Below are positions 5,250 to 5,346 of a stretch of 5,346 bases of DNA, piece after piece. The translations under genes were made by a program, and so were the position numbers. The stretch is taken from positions 1 through 5,346 of the forward strand of contig DAOWAU010000053.1 of assembly GCA_030634425.1 (NCBI GenBank), in the 5' to 3' direction. Numbering within the stretch: position 1 is the stretch's first letter; the number at the start of each line of letters is the position of its first letter. The notes below the pieces were generated by a model. The model did no database searches, was not told the DNA's origin, and saw only the letters and a list, made by a program, of their open reading frames with translations. This DNA comes from Dehalococcoidia bacterium (GTDB lineage: Bacteria; Chloroflexota; Dehalococcoidia; Dehalococcoidales; E44-bin46).

Positions 5250-5346
5250 TTATTCTTCGCTCTTGGCTTTCCAGCTGGGAATTACTTCTGTGGCTTGAGC
5301 TTCGGCTACTGGTGTGCCATCCAGCAAGGTCATCTTTGCTTCAATC
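5250..5346 (-). CDS. C-terminal end of a second hotdog thioesterase (partial)
   Basis: Only the last 31 codons lie in the window: the minus strand reads IEAKMTLLDGTPVAEAQATE, continues VIPSWKAKSEE and stops at TAA (5252-5250). The start lies beyond the right edge. The first 21 residues align without gaps to residues 113-133 of the downstream thioesterase, with 12 identities by my count, including AKMTL, DGT and AE. This is the final beta hairpin of a PaaI-like hotdog domain. It is therefore probably a tandem paralogue of the next gene, 22 bases away on the same strand. The fragment is short, so the family call rests mainly on that comparison. Confidence 0.6.
   Translation of the reverse strand, partial: IEAKMTLLDGTPVAEAQATEVIPSWKAKSEE

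Overview
The window is gene-dense bacterial chromosome of intermediate base composition. It carries eight protein-coding regions, two of them cut by the window edges, and almost no intergenic space. The ribosomal silencing factor RsfS marks it as bacterial. A PAC2-family protein beside a TldD/TldE pair and a HEAT-repeat protein would fit a Dehalococcoidia-like Chloroflexota genome or a similar environmental lineage. That placement is inference from gene content only and is weak. I see no tRNA, rRNA, insertion sequence, CRISPR array or phage gene.

Left block (1-3909, minus strand, read right to left): tldD, tldE, a PAC2-family gene and a HEAT-repeat gene. They are packed as one probable operon, with junctions of 0, 24 and 14-15 bases. 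TldD carries the zinc-protease motif HEAFGH, and TldE is its non-catalytic paralogue. Together they should form a TldD/TldE peptidase that degrades or trims unfolded peptides. The PAC2 and HEAT proteins are protein-binding scaffolds of unknown target, so the block looks like a small peptide-handling or proteostasis unit. No precursor peptide is visible in the window.

Centre (3910-3966): a short divergent spacer holds a perfect 8-bp inverted repeat, TTGTCAAT / ATTGACAA. Each arm contains a consensus -35 hexamer TTGACA, one facing tldD and one facing rsfS. The two predicted promoters are nearly mirror images. They imply very short leaders, or starts slightly downstream of the longest reading frames.

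Right block: rsfS stands alone on the plus strand (3967-4350). It converges on ndk, and the two stop codons overlap over 7 bases. ndk is the last gene of a minus-strand operon that begins beyond the right edge: a partial hotdog thioesterase, a complete PaaI-like hotdog thioesterase, then ndk. The partial and complete thioesterases look like tandem paralogues.

All gene products belong to known families. The points most worth a second look are the mirror-image divergent promoter, the tldD-tldE-PAC2-HEAT arrangement, the tandem hotdog pair, and a compact four-tract G-quadruplex motif on the template strand of tldE. Nothing here amounts to a clearly undescribed system.
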